Numbered from the stretch's first letter, positions 33,993 through 42,510 are shown. The stretch is 64,000 nt of DNA from Alphaproteobacteria bacterium (GCA_024743195.1 JANSXE010000016.1:1-64000), one strand, 5' to 3'. Made by a program: numbers and translations. Notes: generated by a model not told the origin, from the sequence alone.

Positions 33993-35300
33993 ATGGTTCT
34001 GCAACCCGATCCGGACCCCAATCGGCCGCCCCCCGATCCGCGCACGGACCCGGCCGGCTTTCTGCGCGCGCTGTTCGAGGCGGCGCTCGGCGCCGCCGAT
34101 CCGACCGTCTGCGTTCCCCCGCATCTGCCGGATGCGCCGACCGGCCGCACCGTGCTGGTCGGCGCCGGCAAGGCGTCGGCCCTGATGGCGCAGGCGATCG
34201 AGCGGGCCTGGCCGGGGGATCTCTCAGGCCTCGTCGTCACCCGCTACGGGCACGCCGTCCCCTGCGAGCGGGTGGAGGTCGTGGAGGCCGCCCACCCGAC
34301 GCCCGATGCGGCCGGGGAGGCGGCGGCGCGGCGCATTCTGGCCCTGGCCGAAGGGTTGGGGCCGGACGACCTGATGCTTTGTGCGATCTCCGGCGGGGGG
34401 TCGGCGTTGCTCTCGCTGCCGGCGCCGGGGCTGACGCTCGAAGACAAGCAGGCGGTCAACCGCGCGCTGCTCGCCTGCGGCGCACGGATCGACGAGATCA
34501 ATTGCGTGCGCAAGCATCTCTCAGCGATCAAGGGCGGGCGGCTGGCGCGGGCCGCGGCGCCGGCGCGGATCCATGCGATCCTGATCTCCGACGTGCCGGG
34601 GGACGATCCGGCGGTGATCGCCTCCGGCCCCACGGTTCCCGATCCGACGCGCTTCGCGGACGCGCAAGCCGTGCTGGCGCGCTACGGGATCGAGCCGCCG
34701 GCTGCGGTGCGCCGCCACTTGAAGGCGGCCGCCGACGAGACGCCGAAGCCCGACGACGGTTTGTTCGCGCGGGTCGAGACGCGCATGGCCGCCGCGCCCA
34801 TCCAGTCGCTGCAGGCCGCGGCGGAGGCGGCGCGGACGGCCGGCGTGACGCCGCTGATCCTGGGCGACGCGATCGAAGGGGAGAGCCGCGAGGTCGCCCG
34901 CGCGCTGGCGGGGATCGCACGATCCGTGCGCGCGCACGGGCAGCCCGTGCGACCGCCGGCGGTGTTGCTCTCCGGCGGGGAGACGACGGTCACCATGCGC
35001 GGCGACGGCTCGGGCGGGCCGAACGCGGAACTGGCGCTCGCGCTGGCCCTGGCGTTGGAAGGGGACGGCGACGTCTGGGCCATCGCCTGCGACACCGACG
35101 GAGTCGACGGGGCGGCGGAGGTGGCCGGCGCCGTGATCGGGCCGGAGACGCTGGCCCGGGCCGAGCGCGCAGGCGTCGACGCGGCGTCGGCGCTGGCGCG
35201 CAACGACGCCCACGGCTTCTTCGCGGCGCTGGGCGATCAGGTGGCGCCCGGCCCGACGCTGACCAACGTGAACGATTTCCGGGCGGTGCTGGTGCTCTAG
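33993..35300 (+). CDS. Glycerate 2-kinase (MOFRL/DUF4147 type)
   Basis: The 435-aa enzyme has the type-2 glycerate kinase pattern: VLVGAGKASALMAQAIE near residue 48, LCAISGGGSALLSLPAPG, INCVRKHLSAIKGGRLA, and a C-terminal MOFRL domain with LSGGETTVTMRGDGSGGPNAE and DTDGVDG. It phosphorylates D-glycerate to 2-phosphoglycerate in the glyoxylate or tartrate pathway; older annotation calls it hydroxypyruvate reductase TtuD. The beta-hydroxyacid dehydrogenase at 3493 could act earlier in such a pathway, but they are 30 kb apart. Its TAG stop shares CTAG with the stop of the convergent membrane protein gene. Confidence 0.9.
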   Translation: MVLQPDPDPNRPPPDPRTDPAGFLRALFEAALGAADPTVCVPPHLPDAPTGRTVLVGAGKASALMAQAIERAWPGDLSGLVVTRYGHAVPCERVEVVEAAHPTPDAAGEAAARRILALAEGLGPDDLMLCAISGGGSALLSLPAPGLTLEDKQAVNRALLACGARIDEINCVRKHLSAIKGGRLARAAAPARIHAILISDVPGDDPAVIASGPTVPDPTRFADAQAVLARYGIEPPAAVRRHLKAAADETPKPDDGLFARVETRMAAAPIQSLQAAAEAARTAGVTPLILGDAIEGESREVARALAGIARSVRAHGQPVRPPAVLLSGGETTVTMRGDGSGGPNAELALALALALEGDGDVWAIACDTDGVDGAAEVAGAVIGPETLARAERAGVDAASALARNDAHGFFAALGDQVAPGPTLTNVNDFRAVLVL

Positions 35301-35617
35301 GCGTCCGCCTGCAGCTTGCCGGCGGAGATCATCGCGCAGACGCCGACCGCGCCCAGCATGACGAGCGAGAACAGCCCGGCGAAGATCGAGCCGGTCTGCA
35401 TCAGATCCATCACGACGTCCGCCGTCAGCCCGGCGCAGATCAGCAGTCCGCCGCCGTAGCTCATCCAGTCGCGGTCGAGATAGAGGCCGACGGCGATCAC
35501 CGCGACGGCGACGATCGCCACGGCCCAGGGGCCGGCGACCAGATTGAGCAGATAGACGAGCAGGAGCGCGGCGACGAACAGGAGCCCGGCGAGCGCCGAC
35601 GTGGGCAGCGACCTCAT
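35297..35617 (-). CDS. Small integral membrane protein, 106 aa
   Basis: The product starts at MRSLPTSALAG (35617) and has three to four hydrophobic helices (LLFVAALLLVYLLNLVAG, AVAIVAVAVIAVGLYL, and two towards the C-terminus), with short loops and the charged tail SAGKLQADA. No family is recognised. It follows the DmsC-like gene by 117 bp on the same strand and may be the last gene of the sulfur cluster. Confidence 0.62.
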   Translation of the reverse strand: MRSLPTSALAGLLFVAALLLVYLLNLVAGPWAVAIVAVAVIAVGLYLDRDWMSYGGGLLICAGLTADVVMDLMQTGSIFAGLFSLVMLGAVGVCAMISAGKLQADA

Positions 35618-35697
35618 CGATGATCCTCCCCCTATGCGATGCGAAAGGACTGCCGGCGAAGTATCGCCGCAGCCGGCGCGGGGTTCAAGGGCCGGAA

Positions 35698-35742
35698 AGC
35701 CGCCCTCAGACCGCCGCCCCCAGACCGCCGCCCTCAGACCGC
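35698..35742. repeat. Short GC-rich tandem repeat (14 bp, about 3 copies)
   Basis: Units of the form CCGCCCTCAGACCG / CCGCCCCCAGACCG repeat about three times across the 3' end of the DmsC-like gene, so the last codons are partly built from the repeat. The unit is similar to the repeat at 6532. Confidence 0.55.
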
Positions 35743-36690
35743 CGCTTCGCCGTAGTAGAGGCTCTGCACGTGCTTCGCCTCGGCGAAGAAGAGATAGCGC
35801 TCCGCCGCCAAGCCGACGGCGGCCGTGACGAGCGAGAGCGCGACCAGCGCCGTCTGCCCCCAGCCCTCGGCGTAGCCGGCGAGCCAGACCGCCAGCATCG
35901 GGAAGACGAAGGTCCAGACCAGCGCGATGCGGCGCAGGCGGCCGGCGTGCTTGCGCGCGATGCGGAAGCCCATCTCGCGCATCAGGTAGTTGGATTCCGT
36001 GTGCGGCGCCTCGAGGAGGTTGACCGCCTCGACGTCCGGCCCGCCGAGCCCGGTGGCGCTGGCGGCGGTCGAGACCGGCGCCGCCTTCGCCGCGCGGCGC
36101 CAATAGCCGAGCTTCGCGATCAGCGCCGCCAACAAGAGCGTGGAGACGGTCGAGCCGATGCGCTCGTCCGCAAAGCCGAGGCCGTGCGCGACGGCGTGGA
36201 ACAGCACCGCCCCGCTGGCCGGGCCGAGCAGCAGATAGCCCGCCGGCGTCCAGCCGGTCGCCCACATCGGCACCGCCTTCAGCGAAGCGTAGATCATCGC
36301 CGTACAATAGAGCGTCGCCAGCGCGGAGAGCGCGGCCAGCGCGGCGAGCGCGCTTTCCAGCGCCGACCCCGTCTCCGCCTGCGTCAGCCGCAGCAGGCCC
36401 CAGCCGCCGATCGGCAGGAAGGTCCAAACGGCCAGCACGCCCTCGCGGCTGAGCCAGGAGCTGCGCCATTGGCTGAGCGCGCGCCACGCCCGCTCCGGAT
36501 GGCCCAGATGGAAGGTGGAGGCGAGCAGGCCGACGACGATCAACGCCAGCGCCGGCCCCAGCGTCAGCGCCGTGACCAGCGGCGAGCGCGGCAGAAGCCC
36601 CATCGCGTCGAACAGCGCGGCGACGACGATCAGCCCGTAGCCCGCGCCCGAGGCGGTGGTGAAGAGGATGACGGATTTCGCGGGATGCAT
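35734..36690 (-). CDS. DmsC-like membrane anchor of a DMSO reductase-family enzyme
   Basis: The 318-aa membrane protein has eight to nine hydrophobic helices and the DmsC landmarks FHLGHPERAWRALSQWRSSWLSREG and a second half with LMREMGFRIARKHA. DmsC anchors a molybdopterin oxidoreductase and its FeS subunit in the inner membrane and passes electrons to or from quinone. No dmsA or dmsB partner is in the window. It lies 50 bp after the TIGR02186 gene and close to a TauE sulfite exporter, so it may serve a sulfur oxidoreductase encoded elsewhere, or act with TIGR02186. Confidence 0.82.
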   Translation of the reverse strand: MHPAKSVILFTTASGAGYGLIVVAALFDAMGLLPRSPLVTALTLGPALALIVVGLLASTFHLGHPERAWRALSQWRSSWLSREGVLAVWTFLPIGGWGLLRLTQAETGSALESALAALAALSALATLYCTAMIYASLKAVPMWATGWTPAGYLLLGPASGAVLFHAVAHGLGFADERIGSTVSTLLLAALIAKLGYWRRAAKAAPVSTAASATGLGGPDVEAVNLLEAPHTESNYLMREMGFRIARKHAGRLRRIALVWTFVFPMLAVWLAGYAEGWGQTALVALSLVTAAVGLAAERYLFFAEAKHVQSLYYGEAAV

Positions 36691-36740
36691 GGGCGTGTCA
36701 GCGCGGGCGGGGGCCCGGGCTCTCCTTCGGTGCGCAGCGC

Positions 36741-37535
36741 TTACAGCTTGCGGAAGATCCAATTGGCCCCGAAGCCGGCGAAGCCGGCGATCAGGATGGC
36801 GGCGAGGCCGTAATAGGCCGGGTAACTGTGGGCGGCGCGGAACACCTGCGCCCCGAACCCCTCCTTGTTGACGAACAGCGGCGTGGTCTGGGCGCTGACC
36901 ACCTCGCCGCCCTGCACCAGCAGCGTCTCGACCGTGTAGGTGCCGACCGGCACGTTGGCCGGTATCAGCACCGTGGTGCGGAACAGCCGACCGCCGCGCC
37001 ACTCCACCACGCCGGGATCGCGGGTGTAGTGGCCGATGCGGACCTTGTTGCGGATCAGCGCCTCGGCGAAGCTCTCCGAGCCCTCGGCCTGCTGTCCCGG
37101 CATGAGGCGAAGCCGGATGTTCTCCACCCCGATCTGGTGGCGGCTGAGCGCGGTCTCCGGCAGGTCGAGCCCCTGCAGGTCGGCCGTCGCGGCCATGTGA
37201 TAGAAGGCGGGCACGCCGCGGAAGGTCGCGTCGTCCCGGTTGATCCAGATGCCGGCGACCCGGTCCTTGCGGCGGACGACCACGTCTTCCTTGGGGCCGT
37301 GGACGACGACCACCACTTCGCCTTCGCCGTCGATCGAGCCGAACAGCAGCAATTCCGTGCCCGTGAAGCCGGCGGTGATGGCGACCAGATGGTCGTCCAG
37401 ATCGGCGACCAGCCGCTCGGCCGCCTGGGCCGGCGGCGGCGTGGGCGCGAACCAGTAGGCGCCCGCCGCCGCGCCCGCGACAGCGAGCGCGAGGCCGAGG
37501 CTTGCGAGGCCGCGTCGGATCGCCCGGGACGCCAT
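36741..37535 (-). CDS. TIGR02186 family membrane-anchored protein
   Basis: The 264-aa protein has an N-terminal signal or anchor helix (GLASLGLALAVAGAAAGAYW), a large periplasmic beta-rich part (DLDDHLVAITAGFTGTELLLFG, VVVVVHGPKEDVVVRRKDRVAGIW) and one C-terminal membrane helix. This matches the TIGR02186 family, found next to TauE/SafE exporters. The beta-rich part suggests a binding domain facing the periplasm; the ligand is unknown. The gap from the TauE stop is only 3 bp, so they are co-translated. Confidence 0.82.
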   Translation of the reverse strand: MASRAIRRGLASLGLALAVAGAAAGAYWFAPTPPPAQAAERLVADLDDHLVAITAGFTGTELLLFGSIDGEGEVVVVVHGPKEDVVVRRKDRVAGIWINRDDATFRGVPAFYHMAATADLQGLDLPETALSRHQIGVENIRLRLMPGQQAEGSESFAEALIRNKVRIGHYTRDPGVVEWRGGRLFRTTVLIPANVPVGTYTVETLLVQGGEVVSAQTTPLFVNKEGFGAQVFRAAHSYPAYYGLAAILIAGFAGFGANWIFRKL

Positions 37536-37538
37536 CGC

Positions 37539-38465
37539 TCAATGCCCCCCGATCGCGCCGATGCTGTAGAGATCCTCGGGCTCCAGCACCAGGTCCATCA
37601 ACAGCTTGCCGCACACCGCCAGCACCATCAGCGCCAACAGGCCGCGCAACTGCTCGCCCTTCAGCTTGGCGCCGATCTTGGTGCCGAACTGCGCGCCGAC
37701 GACGCCGCCGATCAGCAGCAGCAGCGCCAGCACCACGTCGACCGTCTGGTTCAGCGTCGCCTGGAAGAAGGTGGCGTTGGCGGTCACGAAGATGATCTGG
37801 AACAGCGAGGTGCCGACGACCACGTTGGTCGGCATGCCGAGCAGATAGATCATCGCCGGCACCATCACGAAGCCGCCGCCCACGCCCATGATGGCCGAGA
37901 GCACGCCGACGAAGAAGCCGATCCCGATCGGCAGCAGCGCGCTGATATAGAGCTTCGACTTGCGGAAGCGCATCTTGAAGGGCAGGCCGTGCAGCCAGTT
38001 GTGCTGGTGCAGCTTGCCGCGCCCGCGGCTGTGGCCCTTGCCGCGCGCGCGCATCACGGCGCGCACGCTCTCCGCCATCATCAGCCCGCCGATGATCCCG
38101 AGGAAGATCACGTAGGAGAGCTTGATCACCAGGTCGATCTGACCCAGCGTCTGCAGCCATCGGAACAGATAGACGCCCAGCGTCGAGCCGACGAAGCCGC
38201 CGATCAGCAGCATGAAGCCCATCTTGAAATCGACGTTGCCGCGCCGCCAATGGGCCAGCACGCCGGAGACGGAGGAGGCGACGATCTGGTTCGCCTCGGT
38301 CCCCACCGCGACCGGCGAGGGCACGCCCAGGAAGATCAGCAAGGGCGTCATCAGGAAGCCGCCGCCGACGCCGAAGATGCCGGACAACAGCCCGACCGCC
38401 GCCCCCATCCCGAGGATGAGGAAGATGTTCACCGACATCTCGGCGATCGGCAGATAGATGTGCAT
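37539..38465 (-). CDS. TauE/SafE family sulfite or sulfoacetate exporter
   Basis: The 308-aa inner-membrane protein starts at MHIYLPIAEMSVN, the usual start of this subgroup; upstream in-frame codons are low-complexity. It has about eight helices and two copies of the family motif GxFGVGGGF (GIFGVGGGFLMTPLLIF and AIMGVGGGFVMVPAMIY). TauE-type proteins export sulfite and related anions formed when sulfonates or thiosulfate are used. It leads the TIGR02186 and DmsC-like genes, and a TusA-like gene is divergent upstream, which makes a sulfur role likely. Confidence 0.88.
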   Translation of the reverse strand: MHIYLPIAEMSVNIFLILGMGAAVGLLSGIFGVGGGFLMTPLLIFLGVPSPVAVGTEANQIVASSVSGVLAHWRRGNVDFKMGFMLLIGGFVGSTLGVYLFRWLQTLGQIDLVIKLSYVIFLGIIGGLMMAESVRAVMRARGKGHSRGRGKLHQHNWLHGLPFKMRFRKSKLYISALLPIGIGFFVGVLSAIMGVGGGFVMVPAMIYLLGMPTNVVVGTSLFQIIFVTANATFFQATLNQTVDVVLALLLLIGGVVGAQFGTKIGAKLKGEQLRGLLALMVLAVCGKLLMDLVLEPEDLYSIGAIGGH

Positions 38466-38731
38466 CGGCGCGCCGTCCCCGCAGCCCTGCCCGGACTCAT
38501 CCCATCCGGCTCCGACCCGGCCCGCTTGCGAGCGCGCGAGTCCGGTTGCGAGCGCGTGCGTCCGGCGCGCGCACGCGAAGGGCGGATAGGGCGATATCCC
38601 CTTGAGACTTGCAACAAAACGCGGTTTCGTAGCGTCCGTCAATGCGACCGACCGTCCTGGCCCCGGCGAAGCCGCCCGGCTGGCCCGATTGAGGCGGCTG
38701 GCCCGCGCGGACGGGGAGAAAAGAGGAGCCG

Positions 38732-39004
38732 ATGGCCGACGACCATCCCGCCGACGAACATCACGCCGACGAGCATCACGCCGACGACCATCACCTGGAC
38801 GCGACCGGCCTCAAATGCCCGCTGCCGGTCCTCAAGGCCCGCAAGTTGGTCAAGGGCCTGGCGCCCGGCGCCGTGCTGCGCGTCGAGGCCACAGACCCCG
38901 GCGCCCCCGCCGACTTCGAAGCCTTCTGCGCGGCCCAGAACTGCGCGCTCCTGGAGACCAGCGAAGCCGACGGCGTCTACACCATCCGCCTGCGCAAGGG
39001 GTGA
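38732..39004 (+). CDS. TusA family sulfurtransferase-like protein
   Basis: The 90-aa protein has the TusA fold and active-site motif GLKCPLPVLKARK with the sulfur-carrying Cys near residue 29. An unusual His/Asp-rich lead (ADEHHADEHHADDHH) comes from a 15-bp DNA repeat and looks able to bind metal. TusA proteins pass persulfide sulfur to partners. It is divergent from the TauE operon across about 270 bp, and is probably part of the same sulfur physiology. A ribosome site, GAGGAG, precedes the ATG. Confidence 0.86.
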   Translation: MADDHPADEHHADEHHADDHHLDATGLKCPLPVLKARKLVKGLAPGAVLRVEATDPGAPADFEAFCAAQNCALLETSEADGVYTIRLRKG

Positions 39005-39071
39005 GCGGCGCGGTCCGCGTCTATCCGGCCCGCCTTAGCAGCGCGCCTCGCATCGCACCGCCTGCCATGCG

Positions 39072-39423
39072 CTGACGAAAGTCAGCGCCCACGCCTGAGA
39101 GTCGGCGACGCGCCCGGAAAATAGTATTGTGTCCCCGTTTTGCAAATAGTATTGTGTCCCCGTTTTGCCCACGCCTGAGAGTCGGCGACGCGCCCGGAAA
39201 ATAGTATTGTGTCCCCGTTTTGTAGTATTGTGTCCCCGTTTTGTAGTATTGTGTCCCCGTTTTGTAGTATTGTGTCCCCGTTTTGTGTCCGTAAAACGGG
39301 GACACAATACTATTTTAAAAAACAGGGACACAATACCATTTTTGAATGGCGGCGGCACTATACTATTTTCACTATTTTCCGGCCTGCCGCTGGCTCTCAG
39401 GCGTGGGCTCTGACTTTCATCGG
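39072..39423. repeat. Palindromic array of REP-like repeats
   Basis: Six direct copies of a 21-bp unit beginning TAGTATTGTGTCCCC lie at 39122, 39147, 39202, 39223, 39244 and 39265, and inverted copies follow (one exact at 39293-39312, one degenerate near 39320-39340). The whole block is flanked by longer imperfect inverted repeats (GCCCACGCCTGAGAG at about 39086-39100 and its complement near 39395-39410), with one more direct copy at 39167. GGGGACACAATAC-type sequences are typical REP elements mobilised by RAYT (Y1) transposases in proteobacteria. No RAYT gene is present here. Confidence 0.75.
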
Positions 39424-39514
39424 AGCGGGGGGCGAGCGAGGGGCGCGGCGGCGTGAGGTTTGCGCCGTCGCCGTGGTCTCTACGGGGCGCGGGGCGGCGT
39501 CTCCGCGGGCGCTC

Positions 39515-39829
39515 TCAATCCGCCTGATTGGAGCTCTTGTACATTTCGGTGATGGAGACGGCGAGGTGGTCTTCGACGACGACGACCTCGCCGCGGCCGA
39601 TGGGCATGCCGTTGCAGCGCACCTCGACCGTGTCGCCGACGCGGCGGTCGAGTTCGATCACCGCGCCGCGGCCGATCTTCAGCAAGTTCGAGACCTTCAT
39701 GTCGGCGGTGCCGAGCACGGCCGTCAGATCGACCGAGATGTTCTGCACCGCGCTGTTGCGCCCGCTGCGGGCGAGCGCGGCGGCGGCCGCCTGTTCGACG
39801 GGGCTTGCGGTGTCTGCGTCGTCGCTCAT
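39515..39829 (-). CDS. fliN: Flagellar motor switch protein FliN
   Basis: The 104-aa protein has an acidic, Ala-rich lead and a SpoA domain (VDLTAVLGTADMKVSNLLKI, GRGAVIELDRRVGDTVEVRCNGMPIGRGEVVVVEDHLAVSITEM), the hallmark of FliN/MopB. FliN sits in the C-ring of the flagellar motor and binds CheY-type regulators and export factors. No other flagellar gene is in the window, so it is a detached copy or the only one. It is divergent from the exported-protein gene at 39939. Confidence 0.88.
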   Translation of the reverse strand: MSDDADTASPVEQAAAAALARSGRNSAVQNISVDLTAVLGTADMKVSNLLKIGRGAVIELDRRVGDTVEVRCNGMPIGRGEVVVVEDHLAVSITEMYKSSNQAD

Positions 39830-39938
39830 GCGCGTCTCGTTCCGGCCGCGCCCTCGGCGCGGTCCTTTTGCATGGCGCGCGCGGGAGCGGTAGAGTTTTT
39901 CCGACCGTCATTCTAGGCCGCGATTCGGGGAGGCGTCG

Positions 39939-40526
39939 ATGCAAGAAAGGGACCGCAGCCCCGCCGGCGCCGGGCGGGCCGCGCGCATCGACCGCGTCGG
40001 GCGCCGGCGCGTGCTGGGCGGCCTGGCCGGGCTGGTCGCGGCGGCCGTCGCGCCGGCGCCGCCCGTCGCACGCGCGGCGGACGCGAACGCCGATGCGAGC
40101 GCCCGCGGGGCGGCCGATCGGTGGCGCGGCCGCATCGAGGCGCTGGCCGGACGCTATCGCGGGGACGGCTTCGAGCAGGCGATCGGGGCCGAGCGCGGCG
40201 GCTTCGCGATCCGCCAGATCGACCCGCCCGACATGGTGGAGCAGCGGGTCTGGCCCTCGATGCTCTATCGCCGGGTCGGCTCCGCCAACTATTTCAGCGG
40301 CCTTCCCGCCGATCGGCTGATCACCGAGCATGAGGTCTGGTGGGCCCGCTTCGAGGCCGACTGGCTGACCGTCGAGGCGCGCTTCTACGACCGCTACGGC
40401 AAGCGCATGAGCCTTCTGTCGCAGCGGCGGCTGGGCGACGGTCCCGACCGTCTGATCTGGCGGGTGCGGTTGCTGCGGATCGACCGCCCCGTGTTCGACC
40501 GATCCGTCGCGATGGAGCGGGTGTGA
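39939..40526 (+). CDS. Exported hypothetical protein with Tat-like signal
   Basis: The 195-aa protein starts behind GGGAGG and has a twin-arginine-like signal (VGRRRVLGGLAGLVAAAVA near residues 20-38, then a cleavage-like ARAAD). The mature part is rich in aromatic and charged residues (WPSMLYRRVGSANYFSGLP, WWARFEADWLTVEARFYDRYG). No family is recognised. The stop overlaps the Sel1 gene start (GTGA), so they are coupled. Confidence 0.66.
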   Translation: MQERDRSPAGAGRAARIDRVGRRRVLGGLAGLVAAAVAPAPPVARAADANADASARGAADRWRGRIEALAGRYRGDGFEQAIGAERGGFAIRQIDPPDMVEQRVWPSMLYRRVGSANYFSGLPADRLITEHEVWWARFEADWLTVEARFYDRYGKRMSLLSQRRLGDGPDRLIWRVRLLRIDRPVFDRSVAMERV

Positions 40527-41623
40527 GCATCGACAGCCCCCGGATCGCAGCGGCGCGCGCCGCCGTGATCGCTTGTTTGATCGCGGGGCCGCCGGCTCTG
40601 GGCGCCGCCTTCGCGCCGGTATCCGCCCAGGCGCAGGAGGCGGCGCAGGAGGCGGCGCAGGAGGCGGCGCGGGAGGCGGCGCAGGAGGCGGCGCGGGGCG
40701 CGGACCTGCCCGCCCTGATCTCGGCCGCCGAGGCGGGCGACGCGGAGGCGCAATACCAACTCGGCCGGCTGTTCGAGCGCGGTGAGCGCGTCCCCCGCGA
40801 CGACTTCGAGGCGGCGCGCTGGCTCGAACGGGCGGCGGAGAACGGCCATCCGCTCGGCGCGCTGGAGTATGGCTGGATGCTGGCCAACGGCTACGGCGTC
40901 GTGAAGGACGCGGCGCGGGCCTATTACTGGTTCGGTCGGGCGGAAGCCGCGGGCGCCCCCGGCGCCGCCGTCCAGCGCGCGGCGCTGGCGCGCGAGCTGG
41001 ACCCGGACGCGCGCGCCCTGATCGACGCGCAGGTCGCGGAGATGACCGCGCCCGCCCCGGCCACCCCGTCCGACCGGTCGGCGCGGACGGCCGTCGGCGC
41101 CGCGCCGCTGCCGACGGAGGATCTGCGCGACGTCTTCGCGTTGCGCCGCGCCTATAACAGCCCCGGGCGCGGCGACGATGCGGCCTTGCGCCCCGCGCTG
41201 CGCCGGCAGGCGGATCTGGGCGATCCGCTGGCGCAGAACCTGTTGGGGGTGATGCTGATGCGCTCGACCGCGCGGGCGGACAAACTGGAGGCGGTGGCGC
41301 TGTTCCGCAGCGCCGCCTTCCTGGGACTGCCGGCGGCGCAGTTCAATCTGGCCGACGCGCTGGCCGTCGGCGTCGGCGGGACCCGCGATCTGCGGGCTGC
41401 GCTCGGGCTGCTGGAGGAGGCGGAGGCCGGCCTGCCGTCCGCCGTGCCGAGCGACTACGAGACGGCCAGCCGCCTGTTCCGGGAGCGCGGCGAGTACACC
41501 GACCCCTACGACGCCGCGATGCAGGGCTATCGCAGCGCCGCGACGGAGCTGGAGCAGCTGATCCGCATGCGCCGGAGCGAGATCGCGGGCCAGCTCGAAA
41601 TGGCCCGGCGGCTGGGGCAATGA
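40523..41623 (+). CDS. Exported Sel1-repeat (TPR-like) protein
   Basis: The 366-aa protein starts with GTG 40523 overlapping the stop of the previous gene. A signal peptide (AAVIACLIAGPPALGAAFAPVSAQA) is followed by a QEAA tandem repeat (12-bp DNA unit, about five copies), then Sel1-like repeats (AEAQYQLGRLFERGERVPRD, PLGALEYGWMLANGYGVVKD and DPLAQNLLGVMLM blocks). Sel1 repeats are alpha-helical scaffolds that bind partners, often in the periplasm. It is followed by the YdcF gene after 4 bp. Confidence 0.78.
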   Translation: MSIDSPRIAAARAAVIACLIAGPPALGAAFAPVSAQAQEAAQEAAQEAAREAAQEAARGADLPALISAAEAGDAEAQYQLGRLFERGERVPRDDFEAARWLERAAENGHPLGALEYGWMLANGYGVVKDAARAYYWFGRAEAAGAPGAAVQRAALARELDPDARALIDAQVAEMTAPAPATPSDRSARTAVGAAPLPTEDLRDVFALRRAYNSPGRGDDAALRPALRRQADLGDPLAQNLLGVMLMRSTARADKLEAVALFRSAAFLGLPAAQFNLADALAVGVGGTRDLRAALGLLEEAEAGLPSAVPSDYETASRLFRERGEYTDPYDAAMQGYRSAATELEQLIRMRRSEIAGQLEMARRLGQ

Positions 41624-41627
41624 GCCC

Positions 41628-42494
41628 GTGCCGGATTGGCTCTATCCGATCGTCAAGCAGGCGTTCGAACTCGTGGCGTCGAACGGGCTCTATTGGCTGT
41701 TGCTCGCGCTCGCGCTCCTCGCGTGGGCGCGCGAGCGGCGCGGGCGGGCGCAGGGCGGCGGGAGCGGCCTCGCGCGCGGGCGGCGCGGCGTGAGCCTGAT
41801 CGCGCTGCTTGGCGTCACCGCGGCGGCGACGGCGGTGTTGTCCCTGCCCATCGGCCCGCATCTGGCGGAGCGCGCGCTCGCGCCAAGCCGGGGGGCGGCG
41901 GCGCTCGACGGCCCCATCGCCGATCCGGACCTGTTCATCGCCGTCTTCTCCGGCGGGGTCGTGGGCTACGGTCCGAAGACGGAAAGGGACATGGATGCGG
42001 GGGCGAAAGCGCCGGACCTTTCCCTGTGGCAGCCGAAGGAGGCCACCGTCCGCCGCGTGCTGCGCGCGCGCGACGCGGCCGCGCGCACGGGCCTGCCGCT
42101 CGCGCTCAGCGGCGGGCGGGTTCCCGACACCGCGCCGCCGGAAGCCGACGTGATCCTCAACCGGCTGGCCTTTCCGCCGGACGCCGCCGTCGACCGCACG
42201 GCGCGCAACACCTTCGAGAACGCCCAGGCCTTCGCCGCCCTGGCTGAGGCGCGCGGTTGGACGCGCGCGGTGGTGGCGACCGACCGGGTGCATCTGCGCC
42301 GGGCCGCCGCCTGCCTGCGCGCGGTCGGGATCGAACCGGCGGCGATGCTGCCGGCTGAGCCGGACGCGCGCCTCGCGCCGGCGCACTTCCTGCCCAGCCC
42401 GGCCGGCCTCGCCGCCTGGCGCCCGGTCCTGCGCGAAGCGGCGGGGCTGCTCTATTATCTGACGATCGGCCGCATCGAGATCGAGGACCTGTGA
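41628..42494 (+). CDS. YdcF/ElyC-like (DUF218) membrane protein
   Basis: The 288-aa protein begins with GTG and has two N-terminal hydrophobic segments (LYWLLLALALLAWA, VSLIALLGVTAAATAVLSL), then a DUF218 domain: LFIAVFSGGV, GLPLALSGGRVP, RTARNTFENAQAFAALAEARG and AVVATDRVHLRRAA. DUF218 proteins include ElyC and SanA, which affect cell envelope integrity. The central Glu-Asn/Asn-Thr motif is conserved. It is the third gene of the set from 39939. Confidence 0.85.
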   Translation: MPDWLYPIVKQAFELVASNGLYWLLLALALLAWARERRGRAQGGGSGLARGRRGVSLIALLGVTAAATAVLSLPIGPHLAERALAPSRGAAALDGPIADPDLFIAVFSGGVVGYGPKTERDMDAGAKAPDLSLWQPKEATVRRVLRARDAAARTGLPLALSGGRVPDTAPPEADVILNRLAFPPDAAVDRTARNTFENAQAFAALAEARGWTRAVVATDRVHLRRAAACLRAVGIEPAAMLPAEPDARLAPAHFLPSPAGLAAWRPVLREAAGLLYYLTIGRIEIEDL

Positions 42495-42510
42495 CCGATC
42501 GGGCGCCGCG

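Noticed and set aside
39122-39312. CRISPR array
   Set aside because: Repeats are 21 bp and mostly abut each other without unique spacers, some are inverted, and no cas gene is present.
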